64,000 nucleotides of DNA, from the NCBI RefSeq assembly GCF_001274775.1, contig NZ_LGUE01000005.1, forward strand, positions 429,836-493,835, written 5' to 3'. The stretch comes from Rossellomorea marisflavi (GTDB lineage Bacteria; Bacillota; Bacilli; Bacillales; Bacillaceae_B). The position numbers and the translations under genes were made by a program. How positions within the stretch are numbered: the stretch's first letter is position 1; each line of letters starts with the position of its first letter. The notes below the pieces were generated by a model that saw nothing but the letters and a program-made list of their open reading frames with translations, did no database searches and had not been told where the DNA came from. Shown here piece by piece: positions 34,958 to 44,548 of this stretch.

Positions 34958-36478
34958 ATGCTGTATCAGAACCCGAATACTGAAGGCTCAATGGTGTCGT
35001 TCAAGGATCAGTACGAAAACTTTATAGGAGGGGAATTCGTACCGCCTGTAAGCGGTGAGTACTTTGATAATGTATCGCCGGTGACAGGGAAGGTCTTCAC
35101 GCGGATTGCACGCTCCAATCAGGAAGATGTGGAAAAGGCCCTTGATGCCGCCCATGCTGCTAAAGACGCCTGGGGAAAAACGACTGTTGCCGAAAGGGCG
35201 TCCGTCCTCAATAAAATTGCAGACCGGATGGAAGAAAACCTTGAAATGCTGGCAGTGGCAGAGACATGGGATAATGGGAAGCCTGTGCGCGAGACGCTGG
35301 CAGCGGATCTTCCACTTGCCATCGATCACTTCAGATATTTTGCAGGGTGTATCAGGGGGCAGGAAGGTACGATCGGTGAAATCGATGAAGATACTGTATC
35401 CTACCACTTCCATGAGCCGATCGGGGTCGTCGCACAGATCATCCCGTGGAACTTCCCTCTCCTCATGGCCACATGGAAGATTGCACCGGCATTGGCCGCT
35501 GGGAACTGCATCGTCCTGAAACCGGCAGAGCAGACGCCTGCTTCCATCATGGTCCTCATGGATCTCATCAAGGATATCCTTCCGAAGGGCGTCCTGAATG
35601 TGGTGCAAGGCTTTGGACTTGAAGCCGGCAAACCACTGGCTCAAAGCAAGCGTGTGGGTAAAGTCGCGTTCACGGGTGAGACGACGACGGGAAGGCTCAT
35701 CATGCAGTATGCTTCTCAAAACCTCATCCCTGTCACGCTTGAGCTGGGCGGGAAATCCCCGAATATCTTCTTCGAGGATGTGATGGACCAGGATGACGAC
35801 TTCCTTGATAAAGCGGTGGAAGGCTTTGTCATGTTCGCACTGAATCAGGGAGAGGTATGTACCTGTCCTTCAAGGGCCCTGGTCCAGGAATCCATTTATG
35901 ATAAATTCATAGAGCGCGCCATCGAACGGGTCAAACAAATCAAGCAGGGGAATCCCCTTGATACGGATACGATGCTCGGAGCACAGGCCTCCCAAGAGCA
36001 GCTCGACAAAATCCTTTCATACATTCAAATCGGGAAAGACGAAGGTGCCGAGGTGTTGATCGGCGGTGAACAGAACAAGCTTGACGGTGATCACGGGACG
36101 GGCTTCTATGTCAAACCGACGATCTTCAAAGGAACAAACGATATGCGGGTGTTCCAGGAAGAAATCTTTGGCCCCGTCGTTTCCGTGACCACATTCAAGA
36201 CGAAAGAAGAAGCGCTGGACATCGCCAATGATACCCTTTATGGACTTGGGGCAGGCGTGTGGTCGAGGGATATGAATACGGCCTACCGCTTCGGAAGGGA
36301 TATCCAGGCGGGGCGCGTATGGACGAACTGTTACCACCAGTACCCTGCCCATGCGGCTTTCGGTGGATATAAAATGTCCGGAATCGGTCGCGAAACCCAT
36401 AAGATGATGCTCTCCCACTATCAGCAGACGAAAAATCTCCTTGTTAGCTATAGTCCGAAGAAACTAGGATTCTTCTAA
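34958..36478 (+). CDS. Acetaldehyde-type NAD+-dependent aldehyde dehydrogenase
   Basis: A 506-residue ALDH-superfamily enzyme resembling E. coli AldB and related acetaldehyde dehydrogenases. Motifs: [23 protein letters not shown] (cofactor), [11 protein letters not shown] with the catalytic Glu, and [11 protein letters not shown] with the catalytic Cys. ATG 34958 follows AAAGGAGGATG. Only 1 base separates its stop from the DUF779 gene start, a pairing common for this ALDH subfamily. Promoter and cre site indicate catabolite control. Confidence 0.9.
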   Translation: MLYQNPNTEGSMVSFKDQYENFIGGEFVPPVSGEYFDNVSPVTGKVFTRIARSNQEDVEKALDAAHAAKDAWGKTTVAERASVLNKIADRMEENLEMLAVAETWDNGKPVRETLAADLPLAIDHFRYFAGCIRGQEGTIGEIDEDTVSYHFHEPIGVVAQIIPWNFPLLMATWKIAPALAAGNCIVLKPAEQTPASIMVLMDLIKDILPKGVLNVVQGFGLEAGKPLAQSKRVGKVAFTGETTTGRLIMQYASQNLIPVTLELGGKSPNIFFEDVMDQDDDFLDKAVEGFVMFALNQGEVCTCPSRALVQESIYDKFIERAIERVKQIKQGNPLDTDTMLGAQASQEQLDKILSYIQIGKDEGAEVLIGGEQNKLDGDHGTGFYVKPTIFKGTNDMRVFQEEIFGPVVSVTTFKTKEEALDIANDTLYGLGAGVWSRDMNTAYRFGRDIQAGRVWTNCYHQYPAHAAFGGYKMSGIGRETHKMMLSHYQQTKNLLVSYSPKKLGFF

Positions 36479-36479
36479 A

Positions 36480-36803
36480 ATGTCAGTCTCTGCTACAGAC
36501 GCAGCGGTTGGTGTGATCAAGAGGCTGCGGGAAAAGCATGGCCCCCTCCTTTTTCATCAATCGGGGGGATGCTGTGATGGCAGCGCCCCGATCTGCCTGG
36601 AAGAGGGTGACCTCCTCATCGGGGACGGGGATGTGCTTGTGGGTACAGTGTCTCAGACGCCGTTCTATATGAGTCGGGAGCAGTTTGAGTACTGGAAGGC
36701 CTTTGATATCCTTTTGGATGTGAAAGAGGGGAGAGGTGGCATGTTTTCATTGGAATCGGCTATCGGGGTGAGATTCGTCACTACTTCCTCTCTGAAAAAA
36801 TAA
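36480..36803 (+). CDS. DUF779 protein, partner of the aldehyde dehydrogenase
   Basis: A 107-residue DUF779 protein. HQSGGCCDGSAPICLEEGDLLIGDGDVLVG is the conserved core, with adjacent cysteines (GGCCDG) and a later Cys that could bind a metal. Start ATG 36480 is one base after the upstream stop, so translation is coupled. The family is found beside acetaldehyde-type ALDHs, implying an accessory role, but its biochemistry is unknown to me. Confidence 0.85.
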   Translation: MSVSATDAAVGVIKRLREKHGPLLFHQSGGCCDGSAPICLEEGDLLIGDGDVLVGTVSQTPFYMSREQFEYWKAFDILLDVKEGRGGMFSLESAIGVRFVTTSSLKK

Positions 36804-36840
36804 TGCGTTCTATTTCATAGTGCGTGAGAATACAGTGTAA

Positions 36841-36871
36841 GAGACAACGGACGATGTTGTCTCTTTTTTTT
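36841..36871 (+). terminator. Terminator of the ALDH-DUF779 operon
   Basis: GAGACAAC / GTTGTCTC stem followed by eight T. Confidence 0.9.
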
Positions 36872-36892
36872 GTGATTTTAAAAGCTATTACT

Positions 36893-36907
36893 TTATAATT
36901 ATTATAA
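36893..36907. promoter_or_regulatory. PerR box 1 of katA
   Basis: TTATAATTATTATAA is a perfect match to the Per box TTATAATnATTATAA. It lies 7 bp upstream of the katA -35 hexamer. PerR is the Fe/Mn-dependent peroxide-sensing repressor of katA. Confidence 0.88.
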
Positions 36908-36914
36908 TTAGTTA

Positions 36915-36942
36915 TTGACAAAGCCGGTAAAATGGATAGAAT
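36915..36942 (+). promoter_or_regulatory. Sigma-A promoter of katA
   Basis: TTGACA at 36915-36920, 16-bp spacer, TAGAAT at 36937-36942, flanked on both sides by Per boxes. Confidence 0.8.
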
Positions 36943-36957
36943 AAAACTATACTTTAA

Positions 36958-36972
36958 TAATAATAATTATAA
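36958..36972. promoter_or_regulatory. PerR box 2 of katA
   Basis: TAATAATAATTATAA matches the Per box at 14 of 15 positions and lies at about +8 of the transcript, 65 bp from box 1 (about six helical turns). Confidence 0.7.
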
Positions 36973-36990
36973 ATAAAAAGAGGTGTTCGT

Positions 36991-38451
36991 ATGAAAAATC
37001 ATAAACTGACAACGAATCAAGGAGCCCCGATCGGAGACAATCAAAACTCGTTGACGGCTGGAAGCAATGGGCCTACCCTTCTCGAAGATTATCAGCTAAT
37101 TGAGAAATTGGCGCATTTTGACCGGGAACGGGTTCCAGAGCGGGTTGTACATGCGAGGGGTGCGGGGGCTCATGGGGTCTTCGTCACAAAGAATAGTATG
37201 AAGAAGTATACAAAAGCTGCTTTCCTTCAAGAGGAAGGGAAGGAGACGCCGGTTTTTGCCCGCTTTTCGACCGTGATCCATGGTCAGCACTCTCCCGAAA
37301 CGCTGCGCGATCCCCGGGGGTTTTCGGTCAAGTTCTATACCGAGGAAGGAAACTGGGATTTTGTCGGCAATAATCTGCCTGTCTTCTTCATCCGCGATGC
37401 GATGAAGTTCCCGGATATGGTTCATGCCCTCAAACCGAATCCCCAGACGAATATCCAGGAACCGGAGCGCTACTGGGACTTCATGACCCTGTCACCGGAG
37501 TCGACGAATATGCTTCTGCATCTGTACACGGATGAAGGGATTCCCGCAAACTATCGTCAGATGCGGGGGTCGAGCGTACATGCATTCAAATGGGTGAACG
37601 CGGCGGGAAATACGGTTTATGTGAAGTTGAGATGGAAGCCGAAGGAGGGGATCCACAACCTTTCTGCAGAAGAAGCGGCCGAGATCCAGGGCAAGGACTT
37701 CAACCATGCAAGCAGGGACCTCTATGAGGCCATCGAGGAAGGGAATTATCCTGAATGGGATCTGTACGTCCAGATCCTTGATCCGATGGAACTTGATTCT
37801 TTCTCATACGATCCTCTGGATGCCACAAAGGACTGGCCGGAAGAGGATATTCCTGCCCACTTTGTCGGTACGATGATCCTCAACCGCAATCCTGAAAATG
37901 TGTTTGCAGAGACTGAGTCCGTCGGATTCAATCCTGGTGTATTGGTCAATGGGATGCTTCCTTCTGAAGATAAACTGCTGCAGGGGAGATTATTCTCTTA
38001 TTCCGATACACAGCGCTACCGGATCGGGGCCAATTATCTTCAGCTCCCGATCAACTGCCCATTCGCCCAGGTAGCCAATCAGCAACGGGACGGTGGGATG
38101 CCGTTCAAGCAGCAGAAGAGTCCGGTGAACTATGAACCGAACAGCTTTTCAGGTGAGCCGGAGGAAGTGCCGGGGTATGAAGAGGTTCATCAACCGGTCA
38201 CTGGTGAAAGAGGAAGGATCAAGATCCGTAAAACCGATGATTTTGGTCAGGCGGGCGACATTTTCAGGAGCTACCCCGATGAAGTGAAAGCCCAGGTGGT
38301 CAAAAACATTTCAAGTGAATTGTCAGGTATCGATACGCGCATTGCCTTGCGTGCAGTCTGCAACTTCTTCCGTGCCGATGCGGAATTGGGGAAAGAACTT
38401 TCAAAAGAAATCGGGGTCGATCTCACTCCCTACCTTCAACATATGCGATAA
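36991..38451 (+). CDS. katA: Vegetative catalase KatA
   Basis: A 486-residue clade-3 heme catalase that converts hydrogen peroxide to water and oxygen. Catalytic His lies in VHARGAGAHGVF; the distal segment RFSTVIHGQHSPETLRDPRGFSVKFYTEEGNWD and the heme-ligand region RLFSYSDTQRYRIGANY are intact. ATG 36991 follows AAAGAGGTG. The two Per boxes point to PerR control. Monocistronic, with a large hairpin terminator. Confidence 0.95.
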   Translation: MKNHKLTTNQGAPIGDNQNSLTAGSNGPTLLEDYQLIEKLAHFDRERVPERVVHARGAGAHGVFVTKNSMKKYTKAAFLQEEGKETPVFARFSTVIHGQHSPETLRDPRGFSVKFYTEEGNWDFVGNNLPVFFIRDAMKFPDMVHALKPNPQTNIQEPERYWDFMTLSPESTNMLLHLYTDEGIPANYRQMRGSSVHAFKWVNAAGNTVYVKLRWKPKEGIHNLSAEEAAEIQGKDFNHASRDLYEAIEEGNYPEWDLYVQILDPMELDSFSYDPLDATKDWPEEDIPAHFVGTMILNRNPENVFAETESVGFNPGVLVNGMLPSEDKLLQGRLFSYSDTQRYRIGANYLQLPINCPFAQVANQQRDGGMPFKQQKSPVNYEPNSFSGEPEEVPGYEEVHQPVTGERGRIKIRKTDDFGQAGDIFRSYPDEVKAQVVKNISSELSGIDTRIALRAVCNFFRADAELGKELSKEIGVDLTPYLQHMR

Positions 38452-38553
38452 AGAGGTGGGGAGACAATACCGCTCGTGCTTCCCGGGAGAGTCTTCTTTG
38501 CACCCCAACCATCCGATAGAAACAGTGAAATTGTAATCGTCATGTACGAAATG

Positions 38554-38604
38554 AAAAACCCGCATTCATTTACCTGATCGCAGGCATATGAATGCGGGTT
38601 TTCC
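38554..38604. terminator. Terminator of katA
   Basis: A 15-bp stem AAAACCCGCATTCAT / ATGAATGCGGGTTTT with a longer loop, between katA and the convergent regulator gene. Confidence 0.85.
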
Positions 38605-38652
38605 TATGACAAAAACACATTGTCCGAGCCTCATATTTTTTTACGTGAGAAG

Positions 38653-40002
38653 TCAATATCCCCCGCGCTCGATGCCGTATTTGCGGATCCTGTACTGGAG
38701 ATTCTGCCTGCTCATCCCGAGTGCCTTGGCGGTCTTGGTGACATTGAATTGGTGATGCTTCATGGCTTTTTGAATATAGTATGTCTCAGCTTCTTCCATG
38801 AAGACCTCAAGGGGTTTAGGCTCGCTTCCTGACTGGTGGAGGAAATCGGAGTCACCCTGGTGGGTGTCGGCGACAGGGGAATGATGGATCCGCTGCCGGA
38901 AGCCGAATGGTAGGTGATTGAATCCGATTACCTTATGGGAGCCGATGAGCTGATACGCTCCTTCAAGTACGTGCTCGAGTTCCCTCACGTTCCCGGGCCA
39001 GTCGTATTGACGGAACGTTTCCTCGACCTCTTGGGAAATGCCTGTGACGTTCCTGGCATAGTGATGATTGAATCGATCCAGGAAGCTCGGTACAAGCTCC
39101 TGCAGATCATCCAGCCTGTTCCTGAGAGGAGGGATGAAGAAGGAGGCGGAACTGAAGCGATAGTACAATTCCTTCAACAGCCTGCCCTCTGCCACCGCGT
39201 CGATTGGATCTTCATTGACCGTGGCCATGAGGCGGACATCAGGTAAGGAACTCCTGTCCATCAGGTCGAGCAATTGTTCCTGCACGTGGATGGGCATGGC
39301 ATTCAGTTCATCGAATAAGATCGATCCGCCTGCGGCTTCCTTCATGACTCCGTCTTTGAAACCGGTACCAAAAAGGATCATCGATAGATCTTCACCAGGC
39401 ATGGACGAACAATCCTGCTTGATGAAAGGGGCATCTTTTCGTATGCCGTCACAGTGGATGGAGCGGGCCAACATTTCCTTACCCGTACCGATTTCGCCAC
39501 ATATGAGGATGGGAGTCGTGGATAGAGCGGCTTTCTTCCCGGCGGAGAGTGCTTCCTGAATGCGCGGATGGGACCCGACGATCCGATGAAAGGCTGGAGG
39601 GACCGGGCGAGTATGAACATTGCCCTTCATCATTTTCTCCAAGGTCGTCACATCCCGTGCAATTTCAACTGCACCGATGATATCCCCTTCCAAATGAATG
39701 GGATATGTGTCGTTGATGGTAGTGATTTCCACGCCATTGCTATTGAAATAAGTTTGCTTCACGTTCAGCGTCGGTGTCCCTGTGTGGAGCACCTGAAGAA
39801 GGGTGCTTTCTTCTTCTGAGTGAAATTGAAAGACATCGAGAAGGTTTTTATCCAATACATCCTCGACTTCCATGCCTTCGATTTCCCTCATTTTACTATT
39901 GTAAATCACGGTCCGTCCGGTCGAATCGATGACGTGGACACCTGACTCGAGGTGATGGGCCACGACTTCATACATATATAGGCGTTTCTCACGTTCGAGC
40001 AC
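38653..40002 (-). CDS. RocR-like PAS-AAA+-Fis regulator lacking the GAFTGA loop
   Basis: A 449-residue protein built like sigma-54 enhancer-binding proteins: PAS domain (about 10-115), AAA+ domain (about 140-370) and Fis-type helix-turn-helix (about 405-445). Walker A is GEIGTGKE (169-176), Walker B SILFDE (227-232), arginine region RLLKELYYRFS (274-284). The sigma-54-contacting GAFTGA loop expected between ILFGT (209-213) and GGSILF is absent; that segment is about 8 residues shorter than in RocR. GTG 40002 follows GAAGGGGG; the frame extends to 40110 but without family similarity. Divergent from rocA, so it probably controls arginine/ornithine catabolism, perhaps without sigma-54. Confidence 0.88.
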   Translation of the reverse strand: MLEREKRLYMYEVVAHHLESGVHVIDSTGRTVIYNSKMREIEGMEVEDVLDKNLLDVFQFHSEEESTLLQVLHTGTPTLNVKQTYFNSNGVEITTINDTYPIHLEGDIIGAVEIARDVTTLEKMMKGNVHTRPVPPAFHRIVGSHPRIQEALSAGKKAALSTTPILICGEIGTGKEMLARSIHCDGIRKDAPFIKQDCSSMPGEDLSMILFGTGFKDGVMKEAAGGSILFDELNAMPIHVQEQLLDLMDRSSLPDVRLMATVNEDPIDAVAEGRLLKELYYRFSSASFFIPPLRNRLDDLQELVPSFLDRFNHHYARNVTGISQEVEETFRQYDWPGNVRELEHVLEGAYQLIGSHKVIGFNHLPFGFRQRIHHSPVADTHQGDSDFLHQSGSEPKPLEVFMEEAETYYIQKAMKHHQFNVTKTAKALGMSRQNLQYRIRKYGIERGGY

Positions 40003-40093
40003 GATGAATCCCCCTTCGATTAGCGCTCCATTATTTTTCAAGTCGCATAGCCGACTTTGAAAATAAAAATTTTTCAAAAAACTCTTGAAAAAA

Positions 40094-40108
40094 GCAACCA
40101 TCTTTTGC
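40094..40108. promoter_or_regulatory. Dyad 1 (GCAA-N7-TTGC) between the RocR-like gene and rocA
   Basis: GCAACCATCTTTTGC, a 15-bp dyad with the same half-sites and spacing as dyad 2. A candidate upstream activating site for the RocR-like protein. Confidence 0.55.
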
Positions 40109-40124
40109 ATTATTATAAGTGTAA

Positions 40125-40140
40125 GGGTTTTCTGAATGCA
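40125..40140 (+). promoter_or_regulatory. Weak -24/-12-like element upstream of rocA
   Basis: GGGTTTTCTGAATGCA keeps the GG-N10-GC geometry of sigma-54 promoters but departs from TGGCAC-N5-TTGCA at the -24 C, A and C positions. It partly overlaps dyad 2. Confidence 0.25.
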
Positions 40141-40152
40141 AATATTTTTTGC
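40138..40152. promoter_or_regulatory. Dyad 2 (GCAA-N7-TTGC) between the RocR-like gene and rocA
   Basis: GCAAATATTTTTTGC, centred 44 bp from dyad 1 (about four helical turns). A partial third half-site TTTTGC follows at 40154-40159. Confidence 0.55.
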
Positions 40153-40217
40153 GTTTTGCGACAGAAACCCTCTGAGATCTCATTAAAAATCTTTGTTTAA
40201 AAGGGGGCAACACCCAT

Positions 40218-41762
40218 ATGATTCCTTACAAGCATGAACCATTCACAGACTTCTCGAACAAAGAAAACCAAAAAGCGTATAAAGAAGGCTTAAAAACAGT
40301 TGAAGCCTATCTTGGACAAGACTATCCCCTGATTATCGGCGGGGAGCGAGTGACCACTGATGCAAAATTGGTGTCAGTCAATCCTGCAGACCATAAAGAG
40401 CTGATCGGAAATGTATCAAAAGCCGATCAGGAACTCGCAGAAAAGGCAATGAACGTAGCATATGATACATTCCAGACTTGGCGGAAAGTAAAGCCTGAAA
40501 CGCGTGCAGATATCCTGTTCCGTGCCTCTGCCATTGTACGCCGACGCAAGCATGAATTTTCAGCCCTACTGACAAAAGAAGCAGGAAAACCGTGGAATGA
40601 AGCGGATGCCGATACGGCTGAAGCAATTGATTTCATGGAGTATTATGCACGGCAGATGCTGCGCCTGAAAGATGGTTTCCCTGTGGAAAGCCGTCCCGGT
40701 GAATACAACCAGTTCAACTATATCCCTCTGGGAGTGGGTGTTGTCATCTCTCCTTGGAACTTCGCGTTTGCCATCATGGCCGGTACAGCTGTTGCGGCCA
40801 TCGTCACAGGGAATACGGTGCTCTTGAAGCCTGCTTCCACAACGGCTGTCGTTGCGGCTAAATTCATCGAAGTACTTGAAGAAGCCGGCCTTCCTAAAGG
40901 CGTCATCAACTATATTCCTGGAAGCGGTGCAGAAGTCGGGGATTACCTCGTAGATCACCCGAAAACACGTTTCATCTCCTTCACGGGATCACGTGATGTC
41001 GGGATCCGCATCTACGAAAGGGCTGCAAAAGTCCACCCTGGTCAGAAATGGCTGAAGCGCGTGATCGCTGAAATGGGCGGTAAAGATACGATCGTCGTCG
41101 ATTCAGAAGGCGATATCGAGCTCGCAGCCAAATCCATCGTGGCCTCTGCCTTTGGATTCTCCGGTCAAAAATGCTCGGCTTGTTCACGTGCCGTCGTCGT
41201 GGAAGATGTATACGACCAGGTGCTCGAGCGTGCGGTTGAATTGACGAAGGAACTCACAGTAGGAAATCCTGTCGACCAGGATCACTTCATGGGACCGGTC
41301 ATCGATCAAGCATCATTCGATAAGATCATGAGCTACATCGAAATCGGGAAAGAAGAAGGAAAACTCATGGTCGGAGGCGAGGGAGACAGCTCGAAAGGCT
41401 ACTTCGTCAAACCGACGATCTTTGCTGACCTTGCTCCTGATGCCCGACTCATGCAGGAAGAAATCTTCGGACCGGTCGTTGCCTTCTCCAAGGCGAAGGA
41501 TTTCGATCATGCCCTTGAGATTGCCAACAACACGGATTACGGATTGACTGGAGCGGTCATCACGAACAACCGTGAGAAAATCGAACAGGCACGAGAGGAC
41601 TTCCACGTCGGAAACCTTTACTTCAACCGCGGCTGTACAGGTGCCATCGTCGGATACCAGCCGTTCGGAGGATTCAATATGTCCGGTACGGATTCAAAAG
41701 CAGGCGGCCCTGACTACCTCTTGCTTCATCTACAAGCGAAAACAACATCTGAAACTCTATAA
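40218..41762 (+). CDS. rocA: 1-pyrroline-5-carboxylate dehydrogenase RocA
   Basis: A 514-residue ALDH-superfamily enzyme (B. subtilis RocA is 515) oxidising glutamate-gamma-semialdehyde/P5C to glutamate with NAD+. Motifs: [29 protein letters not shown]-type turn [11 protein letters not shown], the catalytic Glu region [13 protein letters not shown] and catalytic Cys region [16 protein letters not shown] 40218 is preceded by AAAGGGGGC. First gene of the rocA-rocD-rocG cluster, divergent from the regulator. Confidence 0.94.
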   Translation: MIPYKHEPFTDFSNKENQKAYKEGLKTVEAYLGQDYPLIIGGERVTTDAKLVSVNPADHKELIGNVSKADQELAEKAMNVAYDTFQTWRKVKPETRADILFRASAIVRRRKHEFSALLTKEAGKPWNEADADTAEAIDFMEYYARQMLRLKDGFPVESRPGEYNQFNYIPLGVGVVISPWNFAFAIMAGTAVAAIVTGNTVLLKPASTTAVVAAKFIEVLEEAGLPKGVINYIPGSGAEVGDYLVDHPKTRFISFTGSRDVGIRIYERAAKVHPGQKWLKRVIAEMGGKDTIVVDSEGDIELAAKSIVASAFGFSGQKCSACSRAVVVEDVYDQVLERAVELTKELTVGNPVDQDHFMGPVIDQASFDKIMSYIEIGKEEGKLMVGGEGDSSKGYFVKPTIFADLAPDARLMQEEIFGPVVAFSKAKDFDHALEIANNTDYGLTGAVITNNREKIEQAREDFHVGNLYFNRGCTGAIVGYQPFGGFNMSGTDSKAGGPDYLLLHLQAKTTSETL

Positions 41763-41846
41763 GGAAAACGGAAGGAGCTCTTGTCTGACAGGGGCTCCAT
41801 CCTTATATAAACCGGTAGTACCGATGAATTTAAAGGAGGAATATAC

Positions 41847-43037
41847 ATGGCGAATTCACAGGCGATCATCGATCAAACAGATAAATACGGAGCAAGGAAT
41901 TATCATCCCCTGCCGATTGTCATTTCGGAAGCAGAGGGGGTATGGGTGACCGATCCCGAAGGCAACCGCTATATGGATATGCTCAGTGCGTATTCTGCCG
42001 TCAATCAGGGCCATCGCCATCCGAAGATCATCCAGGCGCTGAAGGATCAGGCGGACCGTGTGACACTTACATCACGTGCCTTCCATAACGATCAGTTAGC
42101 CCCGTGGTACGAGAAAATCTGTCAGCTGACAGGAAAGGATATGGCGCTACCGATGAATACGGGAGCAGAAGCAGTCGAGACGGCCATCAAAACGGCGCGG
42201 CGCTGGGCGTATGATGTGAAGGGCGTCGAGGAGAACCGTGCTGAAATCATTGCGTGCAATGGAAACTTCCACGGCAGGACGATGACGGCTGTTTCCCTAT
42301 CGTCGGAAGAAGAATATAAACGTGGATTCGGGCCGATGCTTCCAGGCATCAACCTCATTCCGTATGGCGATCTTGACGCGTTGAAAGAGGCGATCACACC
42401 GAATACCGCAGCATTTCTCATCGAGCCGATCCAGGGAGAGGCCGGGATTGTCTTCCCTCCGGAAGGTTTCCTGAAAGCAGCGGCCGATCTGTGCAAGGAG
42501 CACAATGTACTTTTCATCGCCGATGAGATCCAGGCTGGGCTTGCCCGTTCCGGTAAAATGTTTGCGTGTGAGTGGGCCGGGGTCGATCCTGATATGTACA
42601 TTCTCGGTAAAGCACTCGGTGGAGGGGTGTTCCCGATTTCATGCGTAGTGGCGGATGAAGCGGTCCTTGGTGTGTTCAATCCGGGCTCCCATGGTTCTAC
42701 ATTCGGAGGAAACCCGATGGCATGTGCCGTTTCCATCGCTTCACTCGATGTACTCATCGATGAAAAACTTGCAGATCGCTCCCTGGAGTTGGGCGAGTAC
42801 TTCATGGGGAAACTCAAGGAAATCCAAAACCCCCTCATCAAGGAAGTGCGGGGAAGCGGTCTCTTCATCGGAGTCGAGCTTCATGAACCTGCACGTGGTT
42901 ACTGTGAAAAGCTGAAGGATGAAGGTCTTCTTTGTAAAGAAACCCATGATACCGTCATCCGATTCGCCCCACCTCTTGTGATTTCTCAGGAAGATCTGGA
43001 CTGGGCTATCGAGCGTATCAAGAAAGTGCTTTCTTGA
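41847..43037 (+). CDS. rocD: Ornithine aminotransferase RocD
   Basis: A 396-residue class III PLP aminotransferase converting ornithine and 2-oxoglutarate to glutamate-semialdehyde and glutamate. Recognisable segments: [51 protein letters not shown] and the PLP-lysine region [16 protein letters not shown] 41847 follows AAAGGAGGAA. It feeds RocA directly. 84 bp after rocA with no terminator, so probably one transcript. Confidence 0.94.
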   Translation: MANSQAIIDQTDKYGARNYHPLPIVISEAEGVWVTDPEGNRYMDMLSAYSAVNQGHRHPKIIQALKDQADRVTLTSRAFHNDQLAPWYEKICQLTGKDMALPMNTGAEAVETAIKTARRWAYDVKGVEENRAEIIACNGNFHGRTMTAVSLSSEEEYKRGFGPMLPGINLIPYGDLDALKEAITPNTAAFLIEPIQGEAGIVFPPEGFLKAAADLCKEHNVLFIADEIQAGLARSGKMFACEWAGVDPDMYILGKALGGGVFPISCVVADEAVLGVFNPGSHGSTFGGNPMACAVSIASLDVLIDEKLADRSLELGEYFMGKLKEIQNPLIKEVRGSGLFIGVELHEPARGYCEKLKDEGLLCKETHDTVIRFAPPLVISQEDLDWAIERIKKVLS

Positions 43038-43092
43038 AAGCGCGGGCAAGAGACGGAATCTTTTCGAAATTTTGTAGATGCTGATGGTTTAG

Positions 43093-43110
43093 GTAACAGT
43101 TATATGTTAC
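43093..43110. promoter_or_regulatory. 18-bp dyad upstream of rocG
   Basis: GTAACAGTTATATGTTAC is a perfect 6+6 inverted repeat (GTAACA-N6-TGTTAC) 37 bp before rocG. No regulator recognised; it suggests rocG has its own controlled promoter. Confidence 0.5.
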
Positions 43111-43147
43111 AATTACAACGGTTTCAGATCACATAATAAAGAGGCGA

Positions 43148-44401
43148 ATGTTAAAAATGGGAGAAAACCTTAATCTGTTTACTTCTACACAACATGTCAT
43201 CAATGATGCTTTGTCCAAACTGGGCTATTCCGAAGAAATGTTCGAACTTCTTAAAGAACCGATCCGCATGCTCACCGTCCGCATCCCTGTCAGGATGGAC
43301 GATGGAAGCATCAAGGTTTTCACGGGTTACCGCGCACAACATAACGATGCTGTCGGTCCTACTAAGGGAGGCGTACGCTTCCATCCTGAGGTCGATGAGG
43401 AAGAAGTGAAGGCGCTTTCCATGTGGATGAGCCTGAAGTGCGGAATCGTCGATCTTCCTTACGGCGGAGGAAAAGGCGGGATCATCTGTGATCCCCGCAC
43501 CATGTCCTTCACCGAGCTTGAGAAGCTCAGCCGTGGATATGTAAGGGCGATCAGCCAGATCGTCGGGCCGACGAAGGATATTCCGGCACCTGACGTGTAC
43601 ACCAACTCGCAGATCATGGCCTGGATGATGGATGAATACAGCCGTTTGCGGGAAAATGATTCTCCTGGTTTCATCACGGGTAAACCGATCGTCCTCGGAG
43701 GATCTCAGGGACGTGAAAAAGCGACTGCTCAGGGTGTGACCATCTGTATCGATGAAGCGGCCAAAAAGCGCGGAATCGATATCAAGGGAGCCCGTGTCGT
43801 GATCCAAGGATTCGGGAACGCAGGTAGCTTCCTTGCGAAGTTCATGCATGATGCCGGAGCCAAGGTCATCGCCATCTCGGATGCCCACGGAGCGCTCCAT
43901 GATCCGGACGGACTCGATATCGATTACCTCCTGGACCGCCGCGACAGCTTCGGAACCGTCACTACGCTATTCGAGAATACGCTTTCCAACAAGGAGCTCC
44001 TTGAGCTGGATTGTGATATTCTGGTGCCTGCTGCCATTTCGAATCAGATTACAGAGCAGAATGCCCATGATATCAAAGCGTCCATCGTCGTGGAAGCGGC
44101 GAATGGACCTACAACATTGGAAGCAACAAGGATCCTGTCCGAGCGAGGCATCCTCCTCGTACCGGACGTCCTTGCAAGCGCGGGCGGTGTAACGGTATCC
44201 TACTTCGAATGGGTGCAGAACAACCAGGGCTATTATTGGACAGAGGAAGAAGTGAACGAGAAGCTTCAGATCAAGCTTGTCGAAGCGTTTAATAATGTCT
44301 ATGAAACATCACAGAACCGCCGAGTCAATATGCGTCTAGCCGCCTACATGGTGGGTGCGCGCAAAATGGCTGAGGCCTCAAGATTCAGAGGTTGGGTCTA
44401 A
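43148..44401 (+). CDS. rocG: Catabolic glutamate dehydrogenase RocG
   Basis: A 417-residue Glu/Leu/Phe/Val dehydrogenase, oxidatively deaminating glutamate to 2-oxoglutarate with NAD+. The catalytic region LPYGGGKGGIICDPRTMSF contains the key Lys residues; NAD domain motif GFGNAGSFLAKFMHDAGAKV. Very similar to B. subtilis RocG/GudB along its length, ending MAEASRFRGWV. Two in-frame ATGs (43148 and 43157) are possible; GAGG lies 3 and 12 bases upstream respectively, so the exact start is uncertain. It completes the ornithine-to-2-oxoglutarate route begun by RocD and RocA. Confidence 0.94.
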   Translation: MLKMGENLNLFTSTQHVINDALSKLGYSEEMFELLKEPIRMLTVRIPVRMDDGSIKVFTGYRAQHNDAVGPTKGGVRFHPEVDEEEVKALSMWMSLKCGIVDLPYGGGKGGIICDPRTMSFTELEKLSRGYVRAISQIVGPTKDIPAPDVYTNSQIMAWMMDEYSRLRENDSPGFITGKPIVLGGSQGREKATAQGVTICIDEAAKKRGIDIKGARVVIQGFGNAGSFLAKFMHDAGAKVIAISDAHGALHDPDGLDIDYLLDRRDSFGTVTTLFENTLSNKELLELDCDILVPAAISNQITEQNAHDIKASIVVEAANGPTTLEATRILSERGILLVPDVLASAGGVTVSYFEWVQNNQGYYWTEEEVNEKLQIKLVEAFNNVYETSQNRRVNMRLAAYMVGARKMAEASRFRGWV

Positions 44402-44417
44402 CCATCGCATACCATGG

Positions 44418-44449
44418 CGCATCATCCCCTAGGATGATGCGTTTTTTTT
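44418..44449 (+). terminator. Terminator of rocG
   Basis: CGCATCATCC / GGATGATGCG stem with CCTA loop followed by eight T. Confidence 0.92.
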
Positions 44450-44548
44450 GTATGTTCGCTTTATAAAATTGACATTCGTCTGTTCCGTTCGTACGATTGA
44501 AGGAAGAACAGCTAAAGCGGATACATAGTGAATCGGAGGTCATGAAAG

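Noticed and set aside
40125-40140. Functional sigma-54 promoter for rocA
   Set aside because: Kept only as a weak feature: geometry fits but the -24 element is poor and the regulator lacks GAFTGA.
43151-43900. 249-residue minus-strand frame opposite rocG
   Set aside because: Antisense shadow of a highly conserved enzyme.
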